Positions 1 to 9,662 of a stretch of 64,000 nt of DNA are shown here, piece by piece. The stretch is taken from the NCBI GenBank assembly GCA_026936325.1, contig JAPTHN010000004.1:33163910-33227909 (forward strand). The letters are read 5' to 3'. Positions within the stretch are counted from its first letter, which is position 1. Each line of letters opens with the position of its first letter. The stretch is from Platynereis dumerilii. Taxonomy: Eukaryota > Annelida > Polychaeta > Phyllodocida > Nereididae. The notes beneath the pieces are model-generated. The model made no database searches. It worked only from the letters and a program-made list of their open reading frames with translations, and had not been told where the DNA came from. The position numbers were made by a program, and so were the translations under genes.

Positions 1-54
1 TTCAGATTTCACAACAGAAGTTTCCAGCACCTTAGACAGATAGATAGATATGGT

Positions 55-290
55 AAGGGCAGCCCTCTAAGCCCAGTTCTGGACGCTCACGAGGGTTGAT
101 TAATGAGATCAGAGAGAGAGAGGGAGTCCTCAACATGTTACACATTTACCCCATGTGAGGGATCTTTTACTTGCCCAGCACAGTCTCTGATACAAGGGGC
201 CGCCAATTTAATGTCTCATCCGAACGACATCCAGCTGGGATTTTGCTCATGAAGGTACACTGAAAATTGCCGATCTCAACAAGTTCCGAT
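55..290 (-). mobile_element. SINE with conserved GTCGTTCGGATGAG domain, 5'-truncated
   Basis: Read on the minus strand, the segment has CATGAGCAAAATCCCAGC, then GATGTCGTTCGGATGAGAC, then CAAGTAAAAGATCCCTCAC and ATGGGGTAAA. The same order recurs at 29500-29745, 48780-48960 and 55265-55475. The tRNA-like head is absent here. The 3' side runs into a TATC/GATA repeat at 37-52. Confidence 0.6.
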
Positions 291-692
291 ATAATAAAAC
301 TTAACAAATCGCAAAAAAAGTATTTTCCCTCTTGCTATTTTGATGAAAATCACAAGCAGAGATTCTGAGATAGTCAGAGATACTCTACTTTTTAAACTGG
401 AATGTACACTGCAAATTAACAAAACATCTAGAGGTTGTTATAGGTGGCGTTCGGTGCCAACAGGAATACACCAGACTTGTTTCTAAACACATATCAGTGG
501 ACCAGCAGGGAGTAGTGATGTCATAAACCATTAGTGAATGGGCGGATGTTGATTCCTTTGTTCTCTAAACCAATCAAATCATAGAAATCGGTACAAGCTA
601 CCAATGGTCATAAACGACCTTGGATTCCAGATTGGGAATATACCTGAGCGATCCTATTGGAACAATTTGTAACTAACCAAGAACACCAAAGG

Positions 693-946
693 CAGTGATG
701 TAGTCGAGGCCGGGACATCCGAGGCAAGACGAGGTCGAGGCCAAGACGAGGTCGACGCCATAAAAATGTGGCCTCAAGGTCGGCTTCGAAAACAAGGCCG
801 GACCCGAGGCCACCAACACTGACCCAGAGACAATCGAGACCGAGGCAAGGCCAAAGACTTGGCACCCGATACCGAGCCAAGGCCATCAAAATACCGCCCC
901 GAGGCTGGCCTCAAGGACGAGGCCAGCCCCAAGACCTCCAACACTG
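693..946. mobile_element. hAT-like MITE, CCGAGGC-rich family, copy 1
   Basis: Ends are CAGTGATG on the left and CAACACTG on the right, an inverted pair beginning CAGTG. The interior is GC-rich and built of repeated GAGGCCAAG-type motifs. Flanks are ACCAAAGG (685-692) and ACCAACGG (947-954), an 8-bp target duplication with one mismatch, as hAT elements make. A second copy lies at 58229-58465. Confidence 0.7.
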
Positions 947-1090
947 ACCAACGGAGACCATACTTTACTGTTTTGATGAGATTCACATGCTATAAAATGG
1001 AGCATTTTAAAAATAACCCATCTTTAAAAAAGATCTTAAAATGAAAATATTTTGATACACTTGAAGTTTAACCTCTTCTTTAAGAGATAT

Positions 1091-1096
1091 TTTAAT
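1091..1096 (-). promoter_or_regulatory. candidate poly(A) signal of MRPL41
   Basis: ATTAAA on the minus strand, about 40 bases past the MRPL41 stop codon. Position and motif fit, but no downstream element was checked. Confidence 0.35.
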
Positions 1097-1134
1097 GTAC
1101 AAAACCATTCACACTATTTAACAACTACATAACA

Positions 1135-3645
1135 TCATTTTGACTTGGCATCTCCTTTTACAATACTATCTACAGTTAAATTTTCAACTTTAAGTTTTCC
1201 GTCATGGTATTTATCTGCCACCTCCTCAGCATACACAGCGTAGAAAAGATCATTCGCCGTAAATTCCTTCTGAGTCACTTCTGGAACGTTGTAGGATACG
1301 TAAGGTTTAAGCTGAAAAAGATACAAGGAATATACAGTGTTGAGCAAGTTAACAAAAAAACGTTAGCTAAGTTAACAGTTAATAAGTTAGTAAATTCATT
1401 AGCTTAGTTATTAAGTTAAAATTGCGGCAAAGTTAACTGAAGTTAAAGTTAATTTATTTTTCACTTGGACAAAAACATCAGACAGTATCTGTGAAAATAT
1501 TTACTACAAGTACCAGAAAAAGGCTCATCAGTCTCAATGGACGGATGAATGGATGACTGGGGCTTTACGTCCTGTATTTATGCACTTGGTGGGCTTATTA
1601 GGACTGGAGGTGGACACGGCAATGAGGTGAAGGATGATGGAAACAGCCATCCAACATAGGCCCAGGTGACCCGACAAGAGCTGGATTCGAACCCTGGACC
1701 CAGCGATTGGCAGTCCAGCACGCTACTACTACACCAACACCCCCCCCCCCTCGTCAGTCTCAAAAAAAGGCATAGGTTACATTTCCAGACAGAAACTCAA
1801 GCCAATGCTGTCTGGGTTTCGCTATTTAGCTGGAATTGAACATGTTGAACAAGGTCCCCAGCATTTGGCAGCCCAGCATGCTACCACAGAGCTAACTCCC
1901 CTACACCTGCCAATTAGTTGATAAAAGAGTCCTAGTTTTAACTTACATTAAAATCAGTGAGATCTGGTACAATAAATTCAGGCTTCATTTCGTCTATGTG
2001 ATAGAACTTCTTCCCGACCTGGAATCCTGGTGGGTTTGGTGCATATCTGGCTGAAAACCAAGGAAAGGAATGAATAAAATATTGTTATCTATTGTCTTTA
2101 CAATCATCACTACCATTTCAATATATATTGTGGGAAAATCGCTGCAAATACAACCTCCTCAAGGTTTGAGGGCAGTGGCGTAACTAGGGGGTCTCGAGCG
2201 GGGGGGGGGGGGCTTCTGGGGGGGGGCACGTAATTCTCTGGGGAGGCACCCATAAGCACGTGCCCCCCATAGGGACGCCATTGTTTGAGTGACCTTTCAG
2301 GCCACATTGTCTCTGTTACGGAGTGACCCAGTTTGTTTGTCACTGACTTTATTTGTATCCTTTCTCTATGTTTGTCACCAAGTTTGTTGCAAATTAAGAA
2401 TTCAAGTTTGTTTGTTGTGGAGGTTCGTTTTTTACTGAATTTGTTGGCAACTTTGTTCCTCTCCTATGTTGGTCGTTGTTTTTTTAGTTTGGCTGTCACC
2501 ACTTTGGCTAGCTGGTTAGTCTTACAGTCTCCTAAGATGTTTGTCGCCTACAAGGTTTGTCATCCAGTTTTTTTTACATCCACTCGATTGGCAATTTACT
2601 TTTCTAAGGACCTACTTTGTTTGTCACTGCGTATTGATGTGACGTCACAGCCTCGTCAAAGTAATTCTCTGATTGCGTCACAAATGAAAATGTCCCGACG
2701 TCAGAACATTGCTCTCGTGCCACGAAGTCAAGACTTGCTACGACAGGTCCATTGGGTTTGTTTACAATTCACGTACGGGAACATTTACACGGCATTTTTG
2801 GCCGTTTCAGGGTTGAAAGGCTGTTCCTAATGACATGTAGAGGTTCCTATACTTCAACCAAGTTAATTTGACAACCACCCAGTGTTCTTCTTCTTCTTTG
2901 TGAGTGTATTATCGCACTGTTGTTTTTAAAATCCAATTATGTACGACAATCCAAATCATTTGATTTGACAATTTTACAGTGGCGTAACTGGGCGGTCTCG
3001 ATTCGGGGGGCACCTGGGGGGCCACGAGATTCTCTGGGGGCCCAATATGCTAATTTTATATTTTAGCCGAAGTTGGAAAGTTCATATGGGGGCACAGGTC
3101 CAGTAGCGGGGGGGACGTGCCCCCCCCCATAGGCATAGGGACTCCATCGCAATTTTGATTGATCTAAGCACATGGCCACTGCCGAAAATATTTCGGATTG
3201 AGGGCGGCGAATGAAGGAGGCGCTTCGAGCAGCCAGGGTTTGCCTCTTTCCCTTGGCAAGTTTGTCGACGAGTTTGTCACACTAATGTTCAGACTGTCGC
3301 CGACTTTGCTCTGTCGCGCTCGCCGACTTTGCTCTGTAGGGCTCGCCGACTTTGCTTTGCCGCGCTCGCCAACTTGCTCAGAACACATTCTCTAGTTCGT
3401 CGGTACTTACATGAACGGGCTATTTCTTGCGCCAATTCGTCGTTCCCCGTCGGTCTCTTGAAGGACTTGGAAACTTCACGTGGAGAAATGTGGAATCGTT
3501 CATCGTAAGGATGCAAGTCTCTTTTCAACCATTTTACGTACTGAGTATTCTTTCTTCCAGCTAAATACGATGATGTGCTAAATTGTCTACAAGCCTGGAG
3601 GCTAATTACAGCCCTATTCAAAGCTTTTGAGGCCATTATTTGCAA
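1135..3645 (-). CDS. MRPL41: mitochondrial large-subunit ribosomal protein mL41 (MRPL41), three coding exons
   Basis: Nuclear gene for a protein of the mitochondrial 39S ribosomal subunit. Coding exons on the minus strand are 3645-3411, 2050-1947 and 1311-1135 (stop TGA). Introns are GT-AG and phases agree (1, then 0), giving 171 residues, or 168 if the second Met at 3636 is used; human MRPL41 has 137. Residues 1-30 (SLQACRQFSTSSYLAGRKN region) are basic and hydroxylated with no acids, like a mitochondrial presequence. Exon 2 encodes the family block with EMKPEFIVPDLTDF, and exon 3 opens with LKPYVSY followed by EFTANDLFYAVYAEEVADKY; both match the conserved core of animal MRPL41 as I remember it. 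The exon 1 body is not clearly conserved, so the N-terminus is the less certain part. The introns hold repeats. The gene is divergent from the annexin gene, with a LINE between them. Confidence 0.9.
1538..1749 (-). mobile_element. tRNA-derived SINE, family A, with 14-bp target duplication
   Basis: On the minus strand it has a B-box GGTTCGAATCC about 45 bases after a degenerate A-box. Then follow a body with CACCTGGGCCTATGTTGG and AAGTGCATAAATACAGG, and a tail of ATCC repeats. Flanks CTCATCAGTCTCAA (1524-1537) and CTCGTCAGTCTCAA (1750-1763) differ at one base and look like target duplications. Relatives lie at 20165-20370, 20540-20640 and 10313-10396. It lies inside MRPL41 intron 2. Confidence 0.8.
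2173..2283. mobile_element. hAT-like MITE, CAGTGGCGTAACTAGG family, copy 1
   Basis: Left end CAGTGGCGTAACTAGG, right end ACGCCATTG, with long G and C runs between. Flanks TTTGAGGG (2165-2172) and TTTGAGTG (2284-2291) form a near-perfect 8-bp duplication. It lies in MRPL41 intron 1. Related copies are at 2987-3149 and 41793-41844. Confidence 0.65.
2987..3149. mobile_element. hAT-like MITE, CAGTGGCGTAACTAGG family, copy 2
   Basis: Starts CAGTGGCGTAACTGGG and ends GGGACTCCATCG. Flanks are CAATTTTA (2979-2986) and CAATTTTG (3150-3157), seven of eight bases equal. Second copy of the family within the same MRPL41 intron. Confidence 0.6.
3297..3388. repeat. 23-bp tandem repeat beside the MRPL41 exon 1 donor
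   Basis: About four copies of a 23-bp unit with core TCGCCGACTTTGCTCTG; repeat starts fall near 3297, 3320, 3343 and 3366. It is GC-rich compared with its surroundings. It ends about 20 bases from the 5' splice site at 3410/3409. Confidence 0.7.
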
Positions 3646-3943
3646 AATTCCGGCACAAAACTCGGCGAATTTTTCACATTTTCCTTCGTGACCTCGCCAA
3701 TGTTTTGATTGCCTCTGACAAAAGCTAAACTAAAATAATTATAACTCGAATAAAACAAACATATAAAGAAAATGTTATTTAACAATTTAGTCATCATATA
3801 ATTAGTATTTATTTCAATTGTTGTATTTAATTCACTTTATTTAGCATTAAGCAAATTAAATTGATACCAGAATTTGTTCGCGAGTCATCCTGCGGCGACA
3901 TCTATGGGGAGACAGCAGAACTAGATTATTGACAGCTGCTTGC
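3646..3943. other. intergenic flank between MRPL41 and the LINE
   Basis: AT-rich sequence upstream of MRPL41 exon 1, presumably holding its promoter. No clear motif was seen. It ends with the left copy (3933-3943) of the LINE target duplication. Confidence 0.4.
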
Positions 3944-4033
3944 TTTTTGCAAATTTGTGAACAAAACTTCCGGCACGCTTTCATCTTGTATGACATCGTA
4001 TCGAAAATTTCTCCTATAACAAACAACTTTAAC

Positions 4034-5389
4034 ATGTATACCAGCTATAAGCTGGACTCCTGGCTAGATTTCAAGTCAGCGTTCTCTGCCCTGATCGCCC
4101 TGCAGAAGGTATGTCCAGGGAAAATAACCGCAAAGCCAAATGTAGATTCTTATCTAATCAGTCCCCAAGATCAAGAGGCCCAAGTAGCTCTAGAGAAAAT
4201 TGCTCAAGACAAGTCCCTGACCAGTTTGACCAAAGACAACCCTGCGAAATCACGTTTGCAACTCAGTGTTCATCAGAAGACCAATGTGGGAGTGATTTCC
4301 AGGGTCCCCAAAGATGTGACACCAGAGGACGTTCAGGCATTCGCCCCATACTTGATCAGAGTTCAAAGACTCGAGACCTTCGACCATGCAGAGAGGAAAT
4401 CAGTCCCCACATCCAGCATGAAGGTATGGTACCAGGGTCCACTCAAGGACTCTGTAATCCTAGGACTGCTAGGTCCCCGTCACGTCCGTCCCTTCGTCCC
4501 GGAACCACTGCGGTGCTTTCGATGTCAGAAGTTCGGGCACACCAAGATCAATTGCACGCAGATGTTCAGATGCTCCCTATGTGCGAAAGACCACAAGACA
4601 GAGGTGTGCCTGGAAAAGAAGAAAGCAGGAGAGGTGGTAACCCTTCGCTGCCCCAACTGCGCGGGACCCCACTCGGCAGCTTCGTTGGCATGCCCAACCC
4701 GCAAGGAAAAGGCAAGGCAGACCGCCCACCGGTTCAATCAAGCTCAAGCTCAATCTCGACCCTCTCAAACCACAAAAGAGGATCAACCTCCGCCACCGCA
4801 GATTGCAGACTTCCAGAGCTTCCCTGCCCTCCCACTGCCCAAAGCCCAGACCTCCCCGCTTCCGTCAACCTCAACCCAGAACCCCCCGCAGACAAGAATC
4901 ACGGCCAACCAACACCTCATTACCCCAGAACATCATCAGCATCTCATTACCCCAGACCAATTGAACCAGATACTCGCAGCAGTCATCGGCCTCATCACAT
5001 CCCTCATTCCTCAGTTGAAGACATCAGGCCCTGCGTTACAACAGAAAGTTCAGTTCATCACCCAATCAGTCATCTCCCCTCACCAGTCACACAAGCCCAA
5101 TACGGGGACCCAAGCCGACCACAACATTGCTGCCAACAAAGCTCAGCTGAAAAGACATGCGGAGGACTCCCTCGGCAACAGTCTCAAGACCAGCAAGAAG
5201 TCATCAATCATCATCCAAGACTCCCCACTCCAAGATCAACTTCCACCGTCACACACACCGATCAACAAAGACTCGCCCCTCAAAACCCCAGCTCCACACA
5301 CACCGATCGCCCAACGCTCCACAACCAATCCTCCAGATACACAGACAATGGGCAAACCCGAACACATGGAGACCTCGGTCACACCATAG
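4034..5389 (+). CDS. LINE ORF1 protein, Gag-like with three zinc knuckles
   Basis: About 451 residues if translation starts at the ATG at 4034 (MYTSYKLDSW). The frame is open from 3929, but that earlier Met lies outside the element as defined by the target repeats. The middle carries three Cys/His fingers in a row: CFRCQKFGHTKINC (CX2CX4HX4C), CSLCAKDHKTEVC (CX2CX3HX4C) and CPNCAGPHSAASLAC (CX2CX3HX6C). This trio is typical of ORF1 of I and Jockey LINEs, where it binds element RNA as a chaperone in the ribonucleoprotein. The C-terminal third is Pro/Ser/Thr/Gln-rich and of low complexity. The stop TAG at 5387-5389 lies within the open ORF2 frame, which is -1 relative to ORF1. Confidence 0.85.
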   Translation: MYTSYKLDSWLDFKSAFSALIALQKVCPGKITAKPNVDSYLISPQDQEAQVALEKIAQDKSLTSLTKDNPAKSRLQLSVHQKTNVGVISRVPKDVTPEDVQAFAPYLIRVQRLETFDHAERKSVPTSSMKVWYQGPLKDSVILGLLGPRHVRPFVPEPLRCFRCQKFGHTKINCTQMFRCSLCAKDHKTEVCLEKKKAGEVVTLRCPNCAGPHSAASLACPTRKEKARQTAHRFNQAQAQSRPSQTTKEDQPPPPQIADFQSFPALPLPKAQTSPLPSTSTQNPPQTRITANQHLITPEHHQHLITPDQLNQILAAVIGLITSLIPQLKTSGPALQQKVQFITQSVISPHQSHKPNTGTQADHNIAANKAQLKRHAEDSLGNSLKTSKKSSIIIQDSPLQDQLPPSHTPINKDSPLKTPAPHTPIAQRSTTNPPDTQTMGKPEHMETSVTP

Positions 5390-8300
5390 ACCAACTCCGC
5401 AATAGACTCTCAAATCATCCCGCTCCTGCTTCACTTCTCAACCCTACCGCGTCCACATCCGCTGACCCCGACTCCCTAGTCATCCTACAGTGGAATGTCC
5501 AAAGCGCCAGAACTTTCCAAGCACAATCCTACGTTATTGCGGCCATTAAAGACCTGAATCCCCATGTTGCCTTACTTCAAGAGACAAACTTTGCACCTGA
5601 TACTGATTTCAACATCCCTGGTTATTCCATCTACGTCTCCACAGGGGAAAGGGGACTACTAACAGCAGTCAAAGAAAATATACCATCCACCAGAATCAAT
5701 GATGCACCTAATATTGGTCGTAATATTGAGCTCTTAACAATTGAAATTCTCCTCTCAGATGGCCCAATGCGTCTCCTCAATGTTTATAGAAATCCCAACC
5801 CCATTCGAGATGCTGTCCTGGATCCGCCTGCTCTGTTGACTTATGCCAGTCTCTCGCGATCCATACTGGCTGGTGATTTTAATGCCCATCACCAACTCTG
5901 GGGCACTCCTGTCACACGAATGCCATGTCCTACAGGCAGAAGACTAGCTGACGCTCTGCTTGACTCAGACATGGTTATTCTCAATGACGGACAGCCTACT
6001 CATCAAAGTCAGGGACGTATTGATCTTACCATTGCTTCTGCCACACTTGCACCGAAGTGCCATTGGCAAGTTATAAACTCTATCGCATCTGATCATTATG
6101 CCATAACCACAACAATTAACATCTCCTCCAACTTCCAAGTCCCTTCTGCTCCTCGGCCAAACTACAACAAAGCTGACTGGCAACTTTTCCAACAGCAGTT
6201 GGCAGAATTTGCTGAACAATACGTCCTACCTGCAGATCTTCATCAGCACAATCTAGACGTCTCTCGTGCTTTCCAAGATGCTGCCAAATCAGCCGTCCCA
6301 CTTGTCAAGCCATGTACTCCTCGTCGTGAAGCTTGGTATTACAATGCTGCTGTCCGAAATGCTAAATATCTTGTCAACCAACATGTCAAATTTCTGAAGT
6401 CTTTCCCCTCCCCTGAAGCCAAGCTGCGCCTCCGCGAAGCTGTCCAACATGCTAAGGAGGTCTGTGCCGAAGAAAGAGCTCAAAAGTGGTTGGAGTGGTG
6501 TGACAAACTGAATAATCACACTTCAGTTTCTAGTATGTGGCACCAGATCAAACGTGCTGCTGGTTCCCATATCTCACCTCCTCTACATCCAAATCCAAAC
6601 GTCGAAGCTGAACGTTTAAACGCAACTTTCGCTACCAGAGCCAGTAACGCTTCACTTCCCCAAAACATCACTGACACTTTGACAAACCTTCAGGAAATAC
6701 GCCAAGATTCCATCCAACTTGCCGTGAATCACAGAGACACGACGGACACCCCCTTTACTATGTACGAGCTTCAAAGATGTCTTCGAAACACTAAGTCTAC
6801 ACCTGGGGCTGACTCTATCTCCCACATCATGATTAGCAATGCTGGGCCCGCGGGTCATCAATTGCTGCTGGACCTTATAAATCACTCGTACCAAAAAGGC
6901 CAACTCCCAATCAATTGGAAAGAAGCAGATGTCATCCCCATTCCAAAGCCCAAACAGATTGATGTCTTTAGACCAATTTCCTTGATTTCCTGTGTCAGTA
7001 AACTTGCGGAACGAATGATTCTTAACAGACTGCGATGGAGAATTGGACCTCTCAACCCAAGTGTTTTTGGATTTAAACCAGGTACCAGCACCTCACATGC
7101 CCTTACTACCTTCCTTCATCTTGCAACTCAGTATCCTGCCTCCCCTGCCTATGCTGCCTTTGTGGACTTGGAAAAGGCCTTTGAGTTGGCAAATCGTTCT
7201 GCCATTGGCTCCATCCTGGCCCGTAAACAAGTCCGTGGCCGTCTCCTACAGTGGACACTAGACTTTCTCCAGAATCGCCAGATCCGTGTTCGTTTCCAGG
7301 GAGCCTACTCTCAATTCAGAACTCTTGACAATGGTACTCCTCAAGGCTCCGTCCTGAGCCCATTCCTGTTTAATCTCCTCATGGACAATCTGGTAACACT
7401 GAGACTTCCTGCACAAGTGCACATCATCAGCTATGCGGATGACATTGCTCTCGTCTCTTCTGGACCACAGGCCTTACACTATTTGCAGGTTGCACTCGAT
7501 ACTCTGTGCTACAAGTTGGAATGTCTGGGCCTTAAAATATCAGCAGCCAAATCGAAAGCTATGGCAATTCGTACTTGTGACCCGCCCCACCCCGTAACTC
7601 TTCTCCACACACCCTTACACTGGGTCCCTACATTCCAGTACCTCGGCATTCATCTGGACAGGCATCTCACCCTTTCTCATCACATTGACCATCTTCAGTC
7701 AGCAATCACAAAGCGTTTGAATTTCATGCGAGCCCTAACATCTCGGGTTATAGGCGCAAATTACAAGATCCTCCGCCTATTCTTCACATCATCTATTCGT
7801 TCCCTGATTGATTATGCTGCTCCATCCCTCATCGCTGTCAAGCCCAATCTCATCCTCAAACTCGACAAACTCCAGAACATTGCACTACGGATTATGCTGG
7901 CAGCTCCGCGGTGGACCAGCATAGTGACCATGCAGGAGGAAACGGGCCTCATCCCCATCCCCCTCCGCATCACCCACATTGCTAACTCCTTTCTTCTTGG
8001 AGCCTCTCGACACATTGACCCTCTCCTGATTAAGGATCTCCTTCACAATGACAATCGCATGGTAATCATCCCCAATGCTTCATGGTACAAACATATGAAC
8101 CAATTACAAAGACAATATCTCCCAGATACTGCTGACTTCCCAGACCTTCCAGTCCGACCTCCTCCACCCCCTTGGGATTCTCCTCCAGCTTCCTTTGTTG
8201 TTTCCCTTCCTGAAGCAGGCAAGAAGGCCACAAACCCACATGAACTAAAGACCGATGCTCTTGCAAGAATCACCATTCTGAACCAAAACAAGACTGCAGT

Positions 8301-9168
8301 GTTTTACACAGATGGTTCAGTCACTCATGAACCCTCTCGAGCAGGTGCTGGAATTGTCATTCGCACAAGTCAACCGGGAGCTCATCAGATCAACAGAGAC
8401 ATATCAATCCGAGCATCTGACCGCACCACCACTTTACAAACAGAACTTTTGGGCATTTGTACTGCTATAGCAACCATTGTTCAAGCTAATTTCAATACAG
8501 CCATCATTCACACAGACTCCCTTTCAGCCATTCAGGCCATAAAGGGTCATGTGCCTTCAGACAACAGGGAGCTCATCTCTACTATTCACCAACAATTACA
8601 GAACATTGAAGATCGCGGTGGCCAAGTCACCTTACATTGGATTCCCAGCCATGTCGGAATTCCTCTCAACGAATTAGCCGATCACCTTGCTCTTCAGGCT
8701 ACACTCAAAGACGATGTACAAGTACACACCCAACCCTCCAAATCTCACCTGAAGTCTCAAATCACCTCCAGGATATGTCGACAGTGGAAAGATTTCAACT
8801 CCAGATCATTGCCCATCTCCAGATCGCTCAACTGGCGTCGCACTGCTACCTCAGACAAACGACACTTCTCGTCCAAATTCATACCAAGGAGGATAGAAGC
8901 TGCTATTTTTCGTTTACGCCTTGGTTACAGATCCAAATGGGAGATAGCGCAAAGACATTACAAAGACTGTTCATATTGTGACAGACCGACCGATGAACCC
9001 CTTCTCCATTACATACTGGAATGCCCTCTTACTTCCACACTCTTCGGAGATATGATCCCCACAGACTCAGAAAACAGTGAACACGTTGCAGCCACTCGAG
9101 TTCAAGCAGCGTTACATAACCTTCTGTCACTCGCCAATCATCTTCTCAGATACCCCCCACCCAGATAA
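4111..9168 (+). CDS. LINE ORF2 polyprotein: endonuclease, reverse transcriptase, RNase H
   Basis: One frame is open from 4111 to the TAA at 9166-9168. Recognisable protein starts at about 5476. The AP-like endonuclease has QWN, QETN, NVYRNPN, GDFNAHHQLWG and the terminal SDHY. The reverse transcriptase has FRPISLIS, FGFKPGTST, FVDLEKAFE, NGTPQGSVLSPFLF and the catalytic YADD at 7432-7443. RNase H has FYTDGS, TELLGI, HTDSLSA and HWIPSHVGIPLNELAD, so the D-E-D-D set is complete. A CX2CX9HX4C finger (CSYCDRPTDEP then HYILEC) closes the protein. The enzyme would nick target DNA and copy element RNA in place. No in-frame Met lies between 4690 and 5767, so how the endonuclease is reached is unclear; the part before 5476 may be open only because of composition. 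Confidence 0.85.
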   Translation: MSRENNRKAKCRFLSNQSPRSRGPSSSRENCSRQVPDQFDQRQPCEITFATQCSSEDQCGSDFQGPQRCDTRGRSGIRPILDQSSKTRDLRPCREEISPHIQHEGMVPGSTQGLCNPRTARSPSRPSLRPGTTAVLSMSEVRAHQDQLHADVQMLPMCERPQDRGVPGKEESRRGGNPSLPQLRGTPLGSFVGMPNPQGKGKADRPPVQSSSSSISTLSNHKRGSTSATADCRLPELPCPPTAQSPDLPASVNLNPEPPADKNHGQPTPHYPRTSSASHYPRPIEPDTRSSHRPHHIPHSSVEDIRPCVTTESSVHHPISHLPSPVTQAQYGDPSRPQHCCQQSSAEKTCGGLPRQQSQDQQEVINHHPRLPTPRSTSTVTHTDQQRLAPQNPSSTHTDRPTLHNQSSRYTDNGQTRTHGDLGHTIDQLRNRLSNHPAPASLLNPTASTSADPDSLVILQWNVQSARTFQAQSYVIAAIKDLNPHVALLQETNFAPDTDFNIPGYSIYVSTGERGLLTAVKENIPSTRINDAPNIGRNIELLTIEILLSDGPMRLLNVYRNPNPIRDAVLDPPALLTYASLSRSILAGDFNAHHQLWGTPVTRMPCPTGRRLADALLDSDMVILNDGQPTHQSQGRIDLTIASATLAPKCHWQVINSIASDHYAITTTINISSNFQVPSAPRPNYNKADWQLFQQQLAEFAEQYVLPADLHQHNLDVSRAFQDAAKSAVPLVKPCTPRREAWYYNAAVRNAKYLVNQHVKFLKSFPSPEAKLRLREAVQHAKEVCAEERAQKWLEWCDKLNNHTSVSSMWHQIKRAAGSHISPPLHPNPNVEAERLNATFATRASNASLPQNITDTLTNLQEIRQDSIQLAVNHRDTTDTPFTMYELQRCLRNTKSTPGADSISHIMISNAGPAGHQLLLDLINHSYQKGQLPINWKEADVIPIPKPKQIDVFRPISLISCVSKLAERMILNRLRWRIGPLNPSVFGFKPGTSTSHALTTFLHLATQYPASPAYAAFVDLEKAFELANRSAIGSILARKQVRGRLLQWTLDFLQNRQIRVRFQGAYSQFRTLDNGTPQGSVLSPFLFNLLMDNLVTLRLPAQVHIISYADDIALVSSGPQALHYLQVALDTLCYKLECLGLKISAAKSKAMAIRTCDPPHPVTLLHTPLHWVPTFQYLGIHLDRHLTLSHHIDHLQSAITKRLNFMRALTSRVIGANYKILRLFFTSSIRSLIDYAAPSLIAVKPNLILKLDKLQNIALRIMLAAPRWTSIVTMQEETGLIPIPLRITHIANSFLLGASRHIDPLLIKDLLHNDNRMVIIPNASWYKHMNQLQRQYLPDTADFPDLPVRPPPPPWDSPPASFVVSLPEAGKKATNPHELKTDALARITILNQNKTAVFYTDGSVTHEPSRAGAGIVIRTSQPGAHQINRDISIRASDRTTTLQTELLGICTAIATIVQANFNTAIIHTDSLSAIQAIKGHVPSDNRELISTIHQQLQNIEDRGGQVTLHWIPSHVGIPLNELADHLALQATLKDDVQVHTQPSKSHLKSQITSRICRQWKDFNSRSLPISRSLNWRRTATSDKRHFSSKFIPRRIEAAIFRLRLGYRSKWEIAQRHYKDCSYCDRPTDEPLLHYILECPLTSTLFGDMIPTDSENSEHVAATRVQAALHNLLSLANHLLRYPPPR

Positions 9169-9384
9169 TCATCTTACTGACCCTGTTGACCAACTTCACC
9201 ATAGAAATCCCTATGAACTTGACCCACTAATATCTTACATCCACTCATACAGTCTACATTTGGCTTTGCGAACTCATGTTGTTTAATACTCTTCATGTTG
9301 TTCACTCCATTTAATCATTCATTGTCACAATATTGATACAAATGTATCTTTTCACAGACTCTGTAATTTCGGACAACATTTGAA

Positions 9385-9586
9385 CAGACTCCAAAAATCC
9401 AGAAGGTACAACACTTCAACAGACTCCAAAAATCCAGAAGGTACAACACTTCAACAGACTCCAAAAATCCAGAAGGTACAACACTTCAACAGACTCCAAA
9501 AATCCAGAAGGTACAACACTTCAACAGACTCCAAAAATCCAGAAGGTACATCACTTGAACAGACTCCAAAAATCCAGAAGGGCCAG
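9385..9586 (+). repeat. 35-bp tandem repeat in the LINE 3' UTR
   Basis: Six copies of a 35-bp unit starting CAGACTCCAAAAATCCAG, with starts at 9385, 9420, 9455, 9490, 9525 and 9560. The first copies are nearly identical; the last two drift. It lies about 215 bases past the ORF2 stop. Confidence 0.9.
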
Positions 9587-9662
9587 TCATCGACAGTGGC
9601 CCGTCCCTCCCTCTTCGGAGCCCAGGGAGAAACAACAACCAACCAACCAACCAGCTGCTTGC

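Larger units (their letters stand above)
3944..9651 (+). mobile_element. full-length non-LTR retrotransposon, I/Jockey-like with RNase H
   Basis: A 5.7-kb LINE with two long open reading frames and a 3' untranslated region. Its limits follow from the 11-bp repeat CAGCTGCTTGC found at 3933-3943 and again at 9652-9662. The element therefore starts at 3944 and ends in an AACC-repeat tail at about 9634-9651. The short 5' leader (3944-4033) precedes ORF1. Domain order (zinc-knuckle ORF1; AP endonuclease, reverse transcriptase, RNase H, terminal CCHC in ORF2) is that of the RNase-H-carrying I group, with Jockey-like features; the exact clade is not decided. Both frames are open and the target repeats are identical, so the copy looks young and may be active. 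Confidence 0.9.

Noticed and set aside
5273-5295. -1 frameshift slippery site in LINE ORF1 (CTCAAAACCCC)
   Set aside because: The bases do not form a proper X XXY YYZ heptamer in the ORF1 frame.
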